Shown: piece after piece, positions 43,408-52,932 of the stretch
Numbering within the stretch: the first letter of the stretch is position 1
Layout: the number at the start of each line of letters is the position of its first letter
DNA from: CAIQPV01 sp964480365
GTDB lineage: Bacteria > Pseudomonadota > Gammaproteobacteria > Burkholderiales > Gallionellaceae
Assembly: GCA_964480365.1 (NCBI GenBank)
Contig: CAYZPM010000006.1
Coordinates: 27,339-91,338 of the forward strand
Reading direction: 5' to 3'
Length of the DNA stretch: 64,000 bases
Position numbers and translations under genes: made by a program
The notes under the pieces: model-generated
Told to the model about the DNA's origin: nothing
The model's input: the letters and a program-made list of their open reading frames with translations, nothing else
Database searches by the model: none

Positions 43408-45915
43408 CTACGATGTTTCCAGATAGCGGTTCAGCGCCTGTCTGACAGCATTGAAGTTGTTACGGGTCTGGCTAAGCAGGTCTTCTGCGACATCTTGCAA
43501 CTCCGCATGGCTGAGCTGCGAGATTTCGCGGCTAGTCTGAAACAACTTTTCCGCGCCGATGTTGCCGGCACTGCCCTTCATGGTGTGGGCCAATTCCTTG
43601 AACGTAACGTATTCGCGCTTGGCGAGCGCCGTCTGCATGGCTTCGACCAAGTGCTCCCCTTCGGAAATGAATCCATGAACGATGGAGTGCAAGAAGTTGT
43701 TGTCTCCCTCGCCCAGCATGTTCAGGTAATGTAGGGTACGTTCGTTGAGCAAGAGCGCATCCTTGGTGGTTGCCTGCGGTGGAGCGGATGCAGGCTTGGG
43801 CACGAGGGCTGTTTCGTCGAGCGTTGCAGTAAGCTTTGCCACGGTATCGAGCAGTTTGACGGCATCTATTGGTTTGGTTAGGAAGGCATCCGCGCCCGCT
43901 TCCTCGCATTCGCGCTTGGCCTCGGTGGTTGCATTGGCAGTCAGAATGATGATGGGCATGCGTGGTTCCTGCCGCTCGGTAACGCGATGGATGCGCACTG
44001 CGTCCATCCCGGCCATCACCGGCATGTGCATGTCCAATATCGCAAGATCATAACGCCTGCTTTCCATCGCATCCAGCGCCTGTTCGCCATTCTCCACCAA
44101 CTCGACGATGTGGCCTGCGCGTTCAAGTATCTTCGAGATGATCTTGCGATTGGTACCGTTGTCCTCTGCCACCAGAATGTTGAGGCTGCGTTTCCCGTGG
44201 CTGTTTTGCCGGTAACGCTCCATGAAGGAAACGACATCGTCAGCCGAAGCGCGCGTGGAGATTACGCCATGGAGCGCATTAAACAGTAGCGAGCGATCCA
44301 ACGGCGTCCGCAGCAGGCAGGCATAACCCATTTTGAGCAATGCTTCCTCGCTATTTTCAGACAGGTCGGGGTCGACCAGTATCAGCGATATATCGTCGGG
44401 CGCATAGTTTGCCCAGATTCTGGCGGCGAAATCGCGGGCGTTGCTGCCCAGCGCTTGCGGCTGGCACAGGACGGCTGGGTGCTTATCACCGGACTGAATT
44501 TGGCCCAGAAGCGCCAATATCTGTTCGTGAGAGGCCACGTGATCGTAGCGGACTTCCCATCCTGACATGCATTCCGCAAGAGTGGCCTGTTCGTTGTCCG
44601 GCATGCCTGCGGCGATTACACGCATCATCTGGCTCAGGGTCGGCAATTCCTTCAGCGTTCGACTTTCCGGCTGTTTTTCGAATGGCAGTTCGAACCAGAA
44701 CATGCTGCCCTTGCCTTCTTCGCTGTGCAGGCCGATTTGTCCGCCCATAAACAGCACAAGTTGTTTCGAGATGGTGGTGCCCAGACCAGTACCGCCATAC
44801 TTGCTGGTGATGTGTGAATTGGCTTGGGTGAAGCTCTCGAAGATGGCCTGCTGTGATTTATGCGGGATGCCAATGCCGGTGTCGGCGACTTCAAAGCGGA
44901 GGCGCGCCGTCGCCTTGTCTTGTGTCAGTGTGCTTACCCGCAGTTCCACCGCGCCCTCATGGGTGAATTTGATTGCGTTACCGACCAGATTGATAATGAC
45001 CTGGCGCAAGTGCTGCATGTCGCCGCGCAACAAAAAACAGGTTTCCGGCGAATAGTGCGTGCGCAGTTGCAGTTCTTTTTTTTCCGCCTGAGGTGCGAAC
45101 ATCTCCATGGTGCTGTTGACCAATCCATGCAGGTCAAAGTCTGCGACCTCGGCGACCAGCTTGCCGCTTTCGATCCGGGAGATATCCAATACGTCCTCAA
45201 TTAATTTGAGCAGGATGCGTCCCGAGCCGCGCAGGGTCTGGACAAAATCGCGCTGCTCCGCGTTCAGTGGAGTTTCCAGAATCAGGTCGCTGATCCCGAT
45301 CACGCCGTTCAGCGGTGTGCGCATTTCGTGGCTCATATTCGCCAGGAAAATACTTTTTGCCTTGTTGGCTTCCTCGGCGTGTTTGATCGCTTGGTTCAGG
45401 CGCTGTACCAGCTTGAAGATGTACGGCGGGATCAGCAGCAAGGTGAGAAGCAGAGCGATGGACAGCGTGCTGTGCTGCCTCCAGTAATCATTGAACAGAA
45501 TCACCGTGACGAATCCGGCAATGCTCAATACATATGAGCGGAGCAGGGATTTTGTGCCGTAGCGCAGGCCGTTGCCAACAATGACCCAAAGGTAGATGCC
45601 ATAGAGTAGCGTACCGGTTTCCTCGGTCATCAGCATGACGAACGAGACGGCTCCGATATCGGAGAACATGGCCAGCAACTGCCGTGTTTCTGACGGTTCC
45701 CGGCTACGGAACACGATGGACATGAACAGGATGGAAAAAGCGAGGAAGACACCGGAGAACGTCAGGACGACATTTTGAATCCCTGCATTATCCTGAACGT
45801 TAACGGAAAACAGATGGGCGAAAATGACCAGTGCGAAGATGACCCGCAGCATGGCCTGTTCACGTTCGCCGCCGTCGTGACGAAGCCACTTTAAGAATTC
45901 GCCTAATAGTCGCAT
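43408..45915 (-). CDS. rpfC: DSF sensor RpfC, hybrid histidine kinase
   Basis: 835 residues. About five N-terminal membrane helices (residues 20-175) of RpfC type (LYGIYLWVIVGNGLRYGT), then HisKA with FLANMSHEMRTPLNG (His about 197), HATPase_c (NLVGNAIKFTHEG, DTGIGIPH, GTGLGTTISKQL), a degenerate receiver (about 435-560, no clear Asp pocket), a true receiver (LAILDMHMPVMAG) and a C-terminal Hpt domain (AHTMKGSAGNIGAEKL). Xanthomonas RpfC has a single receiver and about 726 residues, so the extra pseudo-receiver is a difference. It senses DSF and phosphorylates RpfG. ATG overlaps the rpfG stop (TAATG). Confidence 0.92.
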   Translation of the reverse strand: MRLLGEFLKWLRHDGGEREQAMLRVIFALVIFAHLFSVNVQDNAGIQNVVLTFSGVFLAFSILFMSIVFRSREPSETRQLLAMFSDIGAVSFVMLMTEETGTLLYGIYLWVIVGNGLRYGTKSLLRSYVLSIAGFVTVILFNDYWRQHSTLSIALLLTLLLIPPYIFKLVQRLNQAIKHAEEANKAKSIFLANMSHEMRTPLNGVIGISDLILETPLNAEQRDFVQTLRGSGRILLKLIEDVLDISRIESGKLVAEVADFDLHGLVNSTMEMFAPQAEKKELQLRTHYSPETCFLLRGDMQHLRQVIINLVGNAIKFTHEGAVELRVSTLTQDKATARLRFEVADTGIGIPHKSQQAIFESFTQANSHITSKYGGTGLGTTISKQLVLFMGGQIGLHSEEGKGSMFWFELPFEKQPESRTLKELPTLSQMMRVIAAGMPDNEQATLAECMSGWEVRYDHVASHEQILALLGQIQSGDKHPAVLCQPQALGSNARDFAARIWANYAPDDISLILVDPDLSENSEEALLKMGYACLLRTPLDRSLLFNALHGVISTRASADDVVSFMERYRQNSHGKRSLNILVAEDNGTNRKIISKILERAGHIVELVENGEQALDAMESRRYDLAILDMHMPVMAGMDAVRIHRVTERQEPRMPIIILTANATTEAKRECEEAGADAFLTKPIDAVKLLDTVAKLTATLDETALVPKPASAPPQATTKDALLLNERTLHYLNMLGEGDNNFLHSIVHGFISEGEHLVEAMQTALAKREYVTFKELAHTMKGSAGNIGAEKLFQTSREISQLSHAELQDVAEDLLSQTRNNFNAVRQALNRYLETS

Positions 45916-47015
45916 TACGCCAGAATGAGTTCTTCGATGCCGGGGAGCTGTTGTTGTATGAAGCTCACCTTGTTGAATTGCGAGACAAACGCATCCACGC
46001 AGTCAGGATCAAAATGACTGCCCTTCTGGGCTATAAGATAGGACAGACTTTCATCGCTGGTCCAACGTTTCTTGTAAGGGCGATTAGATGTAAGCGCATC
46101 ATAGACATCAGCGACGGAAACGATGCGTGCCTCCAGCGGGATTTTGTCACCCTTGATGCCGTAAGGATAGCCGCTGCCGTCATATTTCTCATGGTGTCCA
46201 AGCGCAATATCCGCTCCCAAACTAAGATATTTCGAGGGGCTATTTTGCAGTATCTGGTAACCGACCAGCGGGTGTGCCTTCATTACATCGAATTCATCCA
46301 GTGACAGTTTTCCTGGCTTGAGCAGAATGTTATCCGGCATGCCGATCTTGCCTATGTCATGCATTGGCGCGGCGGCTTCAATCAGGTCGCACCTATCCTG
46401 CGGCAGGCCAAGCGCTTCGGCGATAAAGCGCGAATAGCGGGCCATGCGCAGGATGTGGTCTCCAGTGTCGCGGTCGCGGTATTCTCCTGCTTTCGCCAGC
46501 CGGAACAACGTTTCCTGTTCGCGCTGGTGTATCAGTCTGATGGCATCGGCCACGCGATACTCCAGGAACTGTGAACGGCTCAAAATGATTTTCTGCTGCA
46601 TGCGCAAGGATAGCATGTTGCGGCAACGCACTCGGCATTCGTAGGGGTCTATCGGCTTAGTAATAAAGTCGGTAGCACCCGCATCCAGCACCTGATAGCG
46701 GATTTCGCGTTCTTCCAGAGAGGTGACAACCACGATGGGCACCCCTTCAAGGGAGGCGATGCGCCTGATTTGCTGCACGGCTTCCAACCCGCTCATGCCG
46801 CCCATCATGTAATCCAGTATGATCAGATCGGGCTGACTTGTCCGTACCCATTCCATTGCGGCGACGGGATCAGAAAATGTTTTTACGATAATATTTTTTT
46901 GCACATTGCGCACCACCTTTTCCAGTATGGCGCGACTGGTAAATTCATCATCAATGATCAGTACCAACGGTGCGATATGATCCGTGACAATGCTTTCAAC
47001 AAGCTCAAACGGCAT
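45915..47015 (-). CDS. rpfG: RpfG: receiver plus HD-GYP cyclic-di-GMP phosphodiesterase
   Basis: 366 residues from the ATG at 47015 (GGAGG upstream). Receiver with LIIDDE and LIILDYMMGGMSG, and KPIDP lysine. HD-GYP domain: HILRMARYSRFIAE, AAPMHDIGKIGMPD (HD), HPLVGYQIL, ALGHHEKYDGSGYPYG (HHEK..GYP), and VADVYDALTSNRPYK. It degrades cyclic di-GMP when phosphorylated by RpfC, linking the DSF signal to the second messenger. First gene of the rpfG-rpfC pair. Confidence 0.94.
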   Translation of the reverse strand: MPFELVESIVTDHIAPLVLIIDDEFTSRAILEKVVRNVQKNIIVKTFSDPVAAMEWVRTSQPDLIILDYMMGGMSGLEAVQQIRRIASLEGVPIVVVTSLEEREIRYQVLDAGATDFITKPIDPYECRVRCRNMLSLRMQQKIILSRSQFLEYRVADAIRLIHQREQETLFRLAKAGEYRDRDTGDHILRMARYSRFIAEALGLPQDRCDLIEAAAPMHDIGKIGMPDNILLKPGKLSLDEFDVMKAHPLVGYQILQNSPSKYLSLGADIALGHHEKYDGSGYPYGIKGDKIPLEARIVSVADVYDALTSNRPYKKRWTSDESLSYLIAQKGSHFDPDCVDAFVSQFNKVSFIQQQLPGIEELILA

Positions 47016-47448
47016 TAACAATCCTCCAATATATCAGTCCCGTTTGTTCAGTCATGATTCCAGTTCGCTGTCCCTGAAATTTCGAAATGCATGCTGGTTT
47101 ATTATTAACCGGTGACAACCGGATTACTTCGGAATCCGGATAATGCGAATGGTACATTTTTGCTGTGCGCAATACTATTCGTTTCTGAGTAGGCGACCCA
47201 AAAAAATGCACCGGGTCTGATTAGGCCACATTATTATATTATTATTAAGATATTATGACATTATGGCAATAATCCACATTACCAACCTGACCTTTCCCCG
47301 GTTTCTTGTCCCCAATGGGCGGTTTTCATACTGTAAGTTATTCATCATGTAGAATGCTGTAATTCATGTGTTTGGTTGGCAATAGTGTTGACGCATCAGC
47401 GATATATGAAAGCAGATAAATACCGTATCGATCGGGTCGGAGGCATTG
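47016..47448. other. Regulatory gap between rpfG and the coiled-coil gene, with palindrome
   Basis: A 433-base region upstream of two divergent genes. It contains a palindrome CCGGATT/AATCCGG (47119-47125 with 47133-47139) with a 7-nt loop and a nearby ACCGGTGACAACCGG direct repeat. A strongly AT-rich stretch is at 47228-47275. A short reading frame MKADKYRIDRVGGIGGAC precedes and overlaps the coiled-coil start in another frame. Promoter elements were not resolved. Confidence 0.4.
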
Positions 47449-47994
47449 GTGGCGCTTGCTAAAACTGTAGGTGCGGGACAAGAAGATCTCACAACGGAAG
47501 TGCGCGATTTGCAGCGCGCAGTTGTAGAGTTGCGCGCAGAACTGGAGAGGATGCAGATCGCTCGCGAGGATGCGGTGCAGACTGCAAAAAGGGATGCCAA
47601 TCAGGAGATTATCCAGTTGAAAGCGGCTGTAGCCGAATTGCGCGACGAACTGGAGAGGGCGCACATTCAGCGCGAACAAGAGGTGCAACGGATACTGGCA
47701 GCCAATCAGGGCGAGATTATCCAGTTGAGGGAAACGGCTGAAAATTTGCGCAGTCTGCTGGAAACTGCCCGTGTGGAAAATGAGGCCCGTGTGCAGGCGG
47801 CATATGCCGTTTCCGCCAATGAGATTGAGCAACTCAAGGCTATGTCTGCCGCACTCCGCGAGCAACTCGAAATGGCACAGTTTAACAAGGAATCTGCGCT
47901 ACAGATTGATAAGCAGGGCGCGCGTGCGGAGATTGCGCAATTGCAGGAAACCATAAGTGCAATGCGTAAGGAAATGGAGCAGAATAAACATTAA
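47449..47994 (+). CDS. Coiled-coil protein of four 36-residue repeats
   Basis: 181 residues from a GTG at 47449 with GGAGG at 47439-47443. After a short N-terminus come four consecutive units of exactly 36 residues, each with a pattern close to xxELRxELExAxxxRExxVQ then xxANxEIxQLxxx, and a partial fifth. Units start near VVELRAELER, VAELRDELER, AENLRSLLET and SAALREQLEM. The composition predicts an extended coiled coil. No signal peptide. It precedes the cyclase gene, separated by a MITE-like element. Function not recognised. Confidence 0.75.
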   Translation: MALAKTVGAGQEDLTTEVRDLQRAVVELRAELERMQIAREDAVQTAKRDANQEIIQLKAAVAELRDELERAHIQREQEVQRILAANQGEIIQLRETAENLRSLLETARVENEARVQAAYAVSANEIEQLKAMSAALREQLEMAQFNKESALQIDKQGARAEIAQLQETISAMRKEMEQNKH

Positions 47995-48022
47995 TAACCG
48001 CTCACCCATAAGTAGTTATTCC

Positions 48023-48131
48023 AATTCCATTTTAAAAGTAGAATAATCTGTAGGTCGGGCTTTGCCCGACAACCATATCCGGCGGGCACAGCCCGCCCTA
48101 CAAAAATGCTCGTTTAATTTAGAAATGGAAT
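48023..48131. mobile_element. MITE-like element, copy B (short form)
   Basis: About 109 bp with the same ends as copies A and C (AATTCCATTTTAAAAGTAGA and TTTAATTTAGAAATGGAAT). It lacks the roughly 50-nt internal block AGCACCAAAGGCAGG... found in the other two. It contains the GTCGGGCTTTGCCCGAC hairpin and the GGCGGGC/GCCCGCC stem. Confidence 0.8.
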
Positions 48132-48178
48132 AATTATTTTTACGCGATTACTTAGCGGAGCCACCACAGGCTTTTAAC

Positions 48179-50467
48179 ATGGTAGAAAAATCAACCAAAA
48201 GTGTTAGCACTTTATCCGTTGCCACGGCGCAAAAAAAACGGCTGCGCGAGGCGGAATTGCTGCTGGATATTTCGCGCAAGATGTCGGCCATTGATTCGCT
48301 TGACACGGTGCTCAACGTGCTGGTCGAGATGACGACCGCTGTGTTGGGGGCAGAACGAGGCACGCTATTCCTCAATGATTCGGACACCAGCGAGCTTTAT
48401 TCGCGTGTGGCGATGGGAAATTTCCAGCGCGAAATACGCATCCTCAATACCCAAGGCGTGGCGGGCTATGTGTTTACCACAGGCGAGGGCGTGGTTATCC
48501 AGGACGCTTATGCAGACCCGCGTTTCAACCGCAGCGTAGACGAACAGACCGGCTACGTGACCCGTAACATTTTGTGCGTGCCGATCAAGACCGCCAAGGG
48601 CGTAACCATAGGTGTGGCGCAAATTCTGAACAAGAAGAAAGGGCGTTTCACGCGTAGCGATCTGTCGTTGTTCGAGGCGATGGTGGCACAGGGTTCGCTG
48701 GCACTGCAAAGCGCGCAGTTCATCGAACGCCTGGAAAATATCCGCAAGCAGGAACTGGAGTTCATCAACATCGTGTCCGAGATGACTTCCGACATCAAGC
48801 TTGGTTCGTTGTTGCAGAAGGTGATGGGCGAGGCGACGCGCATGCTCAATGCCGAACGTTCGACGCTGTTTTTGCATGATGAGAAGAGCAATGAATTGTG
48901 GTCGGAAGTCGGGCAGGGACTGGAATCCTTGCAGATACGGCTACCTTGTCATGTCGGCATTGCCGGTGCGGTGTTCATGTCTGGCAAGACCATCAATATC
49001 CCTTATGCTTATGCCGACCTACGCTTCAATCCGGCGTTCGACAAAAAAACCGGTTTTTTTACGCGTTCCATCCTGTGCGTGCCGGTAGTCAACAAGCAAG
49101 GCAAGACCATAGGCGTGACTCAGGTGCTCAATAAACACGGCGGCCCGTTTTCCCATGAGGATGAAGCGCGGCTGCGCGCTTTCACCGCGCAGGTATCGAT
49201 CGCGCTGGAAAACGCCAAGTTGTTTGCAGACGTTCAGACGATGAAAAACTACAATGATGCGATGCTGGAATCCATGTCCAACGGCATTATTACGCTGGAT
49301 GAGGCAGGCAAAATCGCCACCTGCAATGCCGCCTGCTCGCGCATCCTCAACGTTGCGGCGGCTGACATCCTGCATCGAACTGCTGCAGAATACTTTATCG
49401 GCGACAACGCCTGGATTATGGACAAGCTGCAACTGGTGATTGATACCGGCGAACAGCAAACAATGGTGGATGCGCCGCTGCAAGCTGGCGAGGAAAAGCT
49501 TTCGGTCAATATTACCGTGCAGCCGCTGCTCAACATTGATCAGAAGCGCATCGGCTCGATGATAGTGATCGAGGACATCAGCAATGAGAAACGCCTTAAA
49601 TCAACCATGTCGCGTTATATGGATCCCCGTATTGCCGACCGGATGGTGGCGAGGGGCGCGGAAGTGCTGGGCGGGCAGAACGTGGAAGCCACCGTGATGT
49701 TTTCCGATATACGCGGCTTCACCACGCTTGCCGAGCAGATTGGTGCGCAGGGCACGGTGTCGCTGCTCAATGAATACTTCACGCTGATGGTGGATTGCAT
49801 CCAGAAAGAGGCGGGGATGCTGGACAAGTTCATCGGCGACGCCATCATGGCGGCATTCGGCATCCCCGACGCACACGAAGATGATGCCGACCGGGCTGTG
49901 CGTGCGGCTATCGCCATGATTAACACACTTAACAAGTGGAATCGGCAGCGCATTTCGGAAGGCAAGTTGCCGGTCAATATTGGGATTGGACTGAATACGG
50001 ATACGGTGGTTGCCGGCAATATCGGTACCAACAAACAAATGGGATATACCATTATCGGCGATGGCGTGAACCTCGCGGCCCGTCTGGAATCGGCCTGCAA
50101 GCAATACGGCGCAAAAATTCTGATAAGCGAATTCACCATGCGCAAACTGCAAGGCACCTATCGGCAACGGGAGGTTGATCTGGTTGTGGTCAAGGGCAAG
50201 ACCCAGCCGGTGGCGGTGTATGAAATACTCGCTTACCACACTCCGGAGAGCTTCCCCGGCATAGGCGAGGTGCTGGGACTGTTCAAGGACGGACTATCCG
50301 CTTATCGCGCCCGCAAGTGGGATGCCGCGATTAGGGTATTCGGCGAATGTCTGGCCATCAACCCCAATGACAAGCCCAGCCAGCTTTACATCGAGCGCGC
50401 GCAAATCCTCAAACAAACCCCGCCGCCTGATGACTGGACGGGGGTGTGGGTAATGGAGTCGAAGTAG
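48179..50467 (+). CDS. Class III adenylate/guanylate cyclase with two GAF domains and PAS
   Basis: 762 residues. Two tandem GAF domains (about 25-180 and 195-345) of CyaB/phosphodiesterase type, each with an N-K-x-F/G end motif (ILNKKKGRF; VLNKHGGPF), a PAS-like domain (about 350-475), and a cyclase catalytic domain (about 500-685). Metal Asp in MFSDIRGFT and FIGDAIMAAFG, the transition-state Asn/Arg in GVNLAARLE are conserved, so it should be active. Mostly adenylate-type by similarity. A TPR-like tail (SAYRARKWDAAIRVFGECLAINPND) follows. GAF ligand may be a cyclic nucleotide. Confidence 0.93.
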   Translation: MVEKSTKSVSTLSVATAQKKRLREAELLLDISRKMSAIDSLDTVLNVLVEMTTAVLGAERGTLFLNDSDTSELYSRVAMGNFQREIRILNTQGVAGYVFTTGEGVVIQDAYADPRFNRSVDEQTGYVTRNILCVPIKTAKGVTIGVAQILNKKKGRFTRSDLSLFEAMVAQGSLALQSAQFIERLENIRKQELEFINIVSEMTSDIKLGSLLQKVMGEATRMLNAERSTLFLHDEKSNELWSEVGQGLESLQIRLPCHVGIAGAVFMSGKTINIPYAYADLRFNPAFDKKTGFFTRSILCVPVVNKQGKTIGVTQVLNKHGGPFSHEDEARLRAFTAQVSIALENAKLFADVQTMKNYNDAMLESMSNGIITLDEAGKIATCNAACSRILNVAAADILHRTAAEYFIGDNAWIMDKLQLVIDTGEQQTMVDAPLQAGEEKLSVNITVQPLLNIDQKRIGSMIVIEDISNEKRLKSTMSRYMDPRIADRMVARGAEVLGGQNVEATVMFSDIRGFTTLAEQIGAQGTVSLLNEYFTLMVDCIQKEAGMLDKFIGDAIMAAFGIPDAHEDDADRAVRAAIAMINTLNKWNRQRISEGKLPVNIGIGLNTDTVVAGNIGTNKQMGYTIIGDGVNLAARLESACKQYGAKILISEFTMRKLQGTYRQREVDLVVVKGKTQPVAVYEILAYHTPESFPGIGEVLGLFKDGLSAYRARKWDAAIRVFGECLAINPNDKPSQLYIERAQILKQTPPPDDWTGVWVMESK

Positions 50468-50478
50468 CTAAACAGCGC

Positions 50479-52899
50479 TTAGCGGTGAAAAGCGATTACT
50501 CCGCCAACAACGTATGTCGGGCTTCCGAGGGTGCTGCCAGTCTGCATGCCATACGTCACTGCCGCGCCAAGCGCGTTCTGGGTAAAGGCACCTACGGCCC
50601 TGCCAGCATTAACGCTGCCGCACGAACCGGTACAGGTCGTAGTGCCTGACGTTCCTTTAGTGTCAAAAGTCATACCATTCTGAATCGGCACTCCCGTTGC
50701 ACTGCCATTAAGAGTGATGCCGTCGTACGGCACAGTTACGCTTGCCGCTATATTCACCGTCATTGTTGAGAAGTTGGCAGTCAGCGATGCACTATTGAGC
50801 GTGCCCACATTGCCTGACTGGTCGGTTGGGTTTGTGCCACCTGCCAGAACATAGTTATATGTCCCGGATACCGGCAGGTAATTGGGGCCACTCGATGCGG
50901 GGAGCAATATCCAATGGAGTCCTCCCAATGGCATTGTCAGGGGATATGTCGCACCTGTGGCAAGGGAAGTATAAGTAATTGTCCCCCCCGACCAGCGTCC
51001 CCATTTGATTCCACTCACAGGATCCGTACCTGTGTCCATGGCTGTTGCCCCAGAGATGGTTCCACTTTGTGCGCCGGTTGTATTTCCCAATGCGCTAGTC
51101 ATATTGCTACTGATTTGCGGAAAGTAGACTGGATTTCCCGCTCCGTCCAAGCCAAGGGTTGCCGGATTAAAGATTGCGCCATCCGCCGAATCAGATACGA
51201 CAGAATAGGGGGTTGTAGAATTTGGATAGGGAGTTGCCAAGATTGCTGGCATTGAAGTTAACGCTGCTTGATAAGGCGTAGCGGTATTGATCGGAGTGGA
51301 TGGCGACAAACCCAAAGCCGCCACACCAGCCAAGCTGCCGGTGGAATCGCTACTTAATGTGTAGCTCAGAATGGCACCTGTCAGCCCATTTCCGGTCAGT
51401 TCTCCCCACACTAATCCACTCAATAAAGCAGATGCCGATAACGTTCCTTCCCCATTAGTGGGATTATAGGCGAAGGCAAACCCTGAATTTCCACGACCTG
51501 AACCCAGTGACGCACCCGTGCCGGTCACCAACCAGTTCTCCACATATGGGTAGTAGGCCACCGTAACCGAAGCATTCAAGGTCATGTTGACTAATTGCTT
51601 GGTGAAATCGACCGATAATGAAGCGTTGTTAACCGTTCCTATGTTTGTCCCGTCTGTTGCCGTGCCGCCAATTAGACTATAGCTTGCCGTTCCCGTCAGC
51701 GCCATCGGCAGAATGAAGGAACTCGCAGGGGCCGTGATCCAACTGATCACTCCGGGACTGGTATACGTGTTCGTCGAACCGCCCGTCCCCGTAATTATCA
51801 CTGTTGCTGAACTGACGCCCGTCCAATAACCCCACTGTATACCGGTTGTAGCATCCGAAGAACCTACATTGGTTCCTCCGTTTAGCGTGATGCTAGAGGA
51901 GGTTTGGTTACATGACTGACCACAGTCATAACTAGCAAAGAAACTGGTCGGGTTCGGTATCGAAGAAACATTGCCTGGCGGCCCTTCTTTTCCAAATCCA
52001 TTGCCTAAATCCAAACTCGCAACATCCCATGTGATATCGGTATTCACGAATGGCGCCGTCACGACTCCCAATGCAGTTGCCGGGTTGACCACCACCGTTG
52101 GCGGAACAATACTGGGCAACTCTGATGCACTGTCAATCCCGGTTACATTAGTGGTACCTCCCGCCGTAGAACCTGTGGCATCCACCACGGCTGTCTCACG
52201 CGCTCCCTGATCTCCCCCTTTGCCGCTATCCATATTCGCTCCGGGTGATGGCTTTGGAATCACGGTGAACAGGCTGGTATTGATCGGCTTGATCTCGGGC
52301 AGCAGGTTCAGCCCACCCGCAAACCCCATCTGGTTCGGCAGCACGTTGATCGTGCCCTTGTCCGTGGTGATGCTGGTCTCGCCCAGGTTCACCTTGTTGT
52401 AGGCGCCCGGTTCCGCCTGACCCGCCGCAACCAGCGGGTTGTCCGGCAATACCAATACGGTTTCATGGTCGGTGCCGCGAATGCCGATGGTCGCAACCGG
52501 GGTGGTGATATGGTAATCCTCTTTCCGGATGCGCCCTATCAGCCCGGTGACGGCACGGAAGCCGCCCTTGAACAGGGAGAAGAAGCTGTTTTCCGGTTCT
52601 CCTGCTTTGCCGCCGAATTTGAAGCTGTCAAATTTGAGTTTGGTGTCTGGGCGCACTGCAATGAAGCCCCCATCCTGCATCTTGACTTGGGCCGAGGCTG
52701 TTTTCGCCGAGGTAATCGTATCGCCTTCGTTGACCGGGTCGCCTTTATGCACCGCATGGGTCGCCCCCGCAGCCGTCGTCACCTCCACGTCGCCGTTGAC
52801 GAACTGCACGCGCCCCGCCTGCGCCGGCCAGGCGTCGCCAGCAAACATCAGCCCGGCCATCAGCAGTGAAAATACTACCTGCAATCGTTGGCTATTCAT
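50479..52899 (-). CDS. FecR-domain surface-type protein 1 with two C-terminal TbpB-like modules
   Basis: 806 residues from the ATG at 52899, chosen by alignment with the paralogue at 56397. Signal peptide (cleavage after AWPAQA). FecR domain at about 45-150 (DPVNEGDTITSAKTASAQVKM; TTPVATIGIRGTDHE). The C-terminal half has two related modules, each with a GIxWGxWxG motif, an ASYSLIGGTATDGTNIG-type strand pair and an xLxVDFxxxxVxMxLxAxV strand. It ends VVGGVIAFHR. These resemble the beta-barrel lobe of TbpB-like lipoproteins, though the protein has no lipobox. It follows the TPR-barrel gene by 33 nt. Surface exposure and secretion by that partner are inferred. Confidence 0.75.
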   Translation of the reverse strand: MNSQRLQVVFSLLMAGLMFAGDAWPAQAGRVQFVNGDVEVTTAAGATHAVHKGDPVNEGDTITSAKTASAQVKMQDGGFIAVRPDTKLKFDSFKFGGKAGEPENSFFSLFKGGFRAVTGLIGRIRKEDYHITTPVATIGIRGTDHETVLVLPDNPLVAAGQAEPGAYNKVNLGETSITTDKGTINVLPNQMGFAGGLNLLPEIKPINTSLFTVIPKPSPGANMDSGKGGDQGARETAVVDATGSTAGGTTNVTGIDSASELPSIVPPTVVVNPATALGVVTAPFVNTDITWDVASLDLGNGFGKEGPPGNVSSIPNPTSFFASYDCGQSCNQTSSSITLNGGTNVGSSDATTGIQWGYWTGVSSATVIITGTGGSTNTYTSPGVISWITAPASSFILPMALTGTASYSLIGGTATDGTNIGTVNNASLSVDFTKQLVNMTLNASVTVAYYPYVENWLVTGTGASLGSGRGNSGFAFAYNPTNGEGTLSASALLSGLVWGELTGNGLTGAILSYTLSSDSTGSLAGVAALGLSPSTPINTATPYQAALTSMPAILATPYPNSTTPYSVVSDSADGAIFNPATLGLDGAGNPVYFPQISSNMTSALGNTTGAQSGTISGATAMDTGTDPVSGIKWGRWSGGTITYTSLATGATYPLTMPLGGLHWILLPASSGPNYLPVSGTYNYVLAGGTNPTDQSGNVGTLNSASLTANFSTMTVNIAASVTVPYDGITLNGSATGVPIQNGMTFDTKGTSGTTTCTGSCGSVNAGRAVGAFTQNALGAAVTYGMQTGSTLGSPTYVVGGVIAFHR

Positions 52900-52932
52900 A
52901 AGTTTCTCTTGAACATCTTTGCTCACCCCAGA

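Noticed and set aside
47005..47211. Minus-strand 68-codon frame overlapping the rpfG start
   Set aside because: It runs through the palindrome and promoter region and overlaps the rpfG start in another frame; no Shine-Dalgarno of its own.
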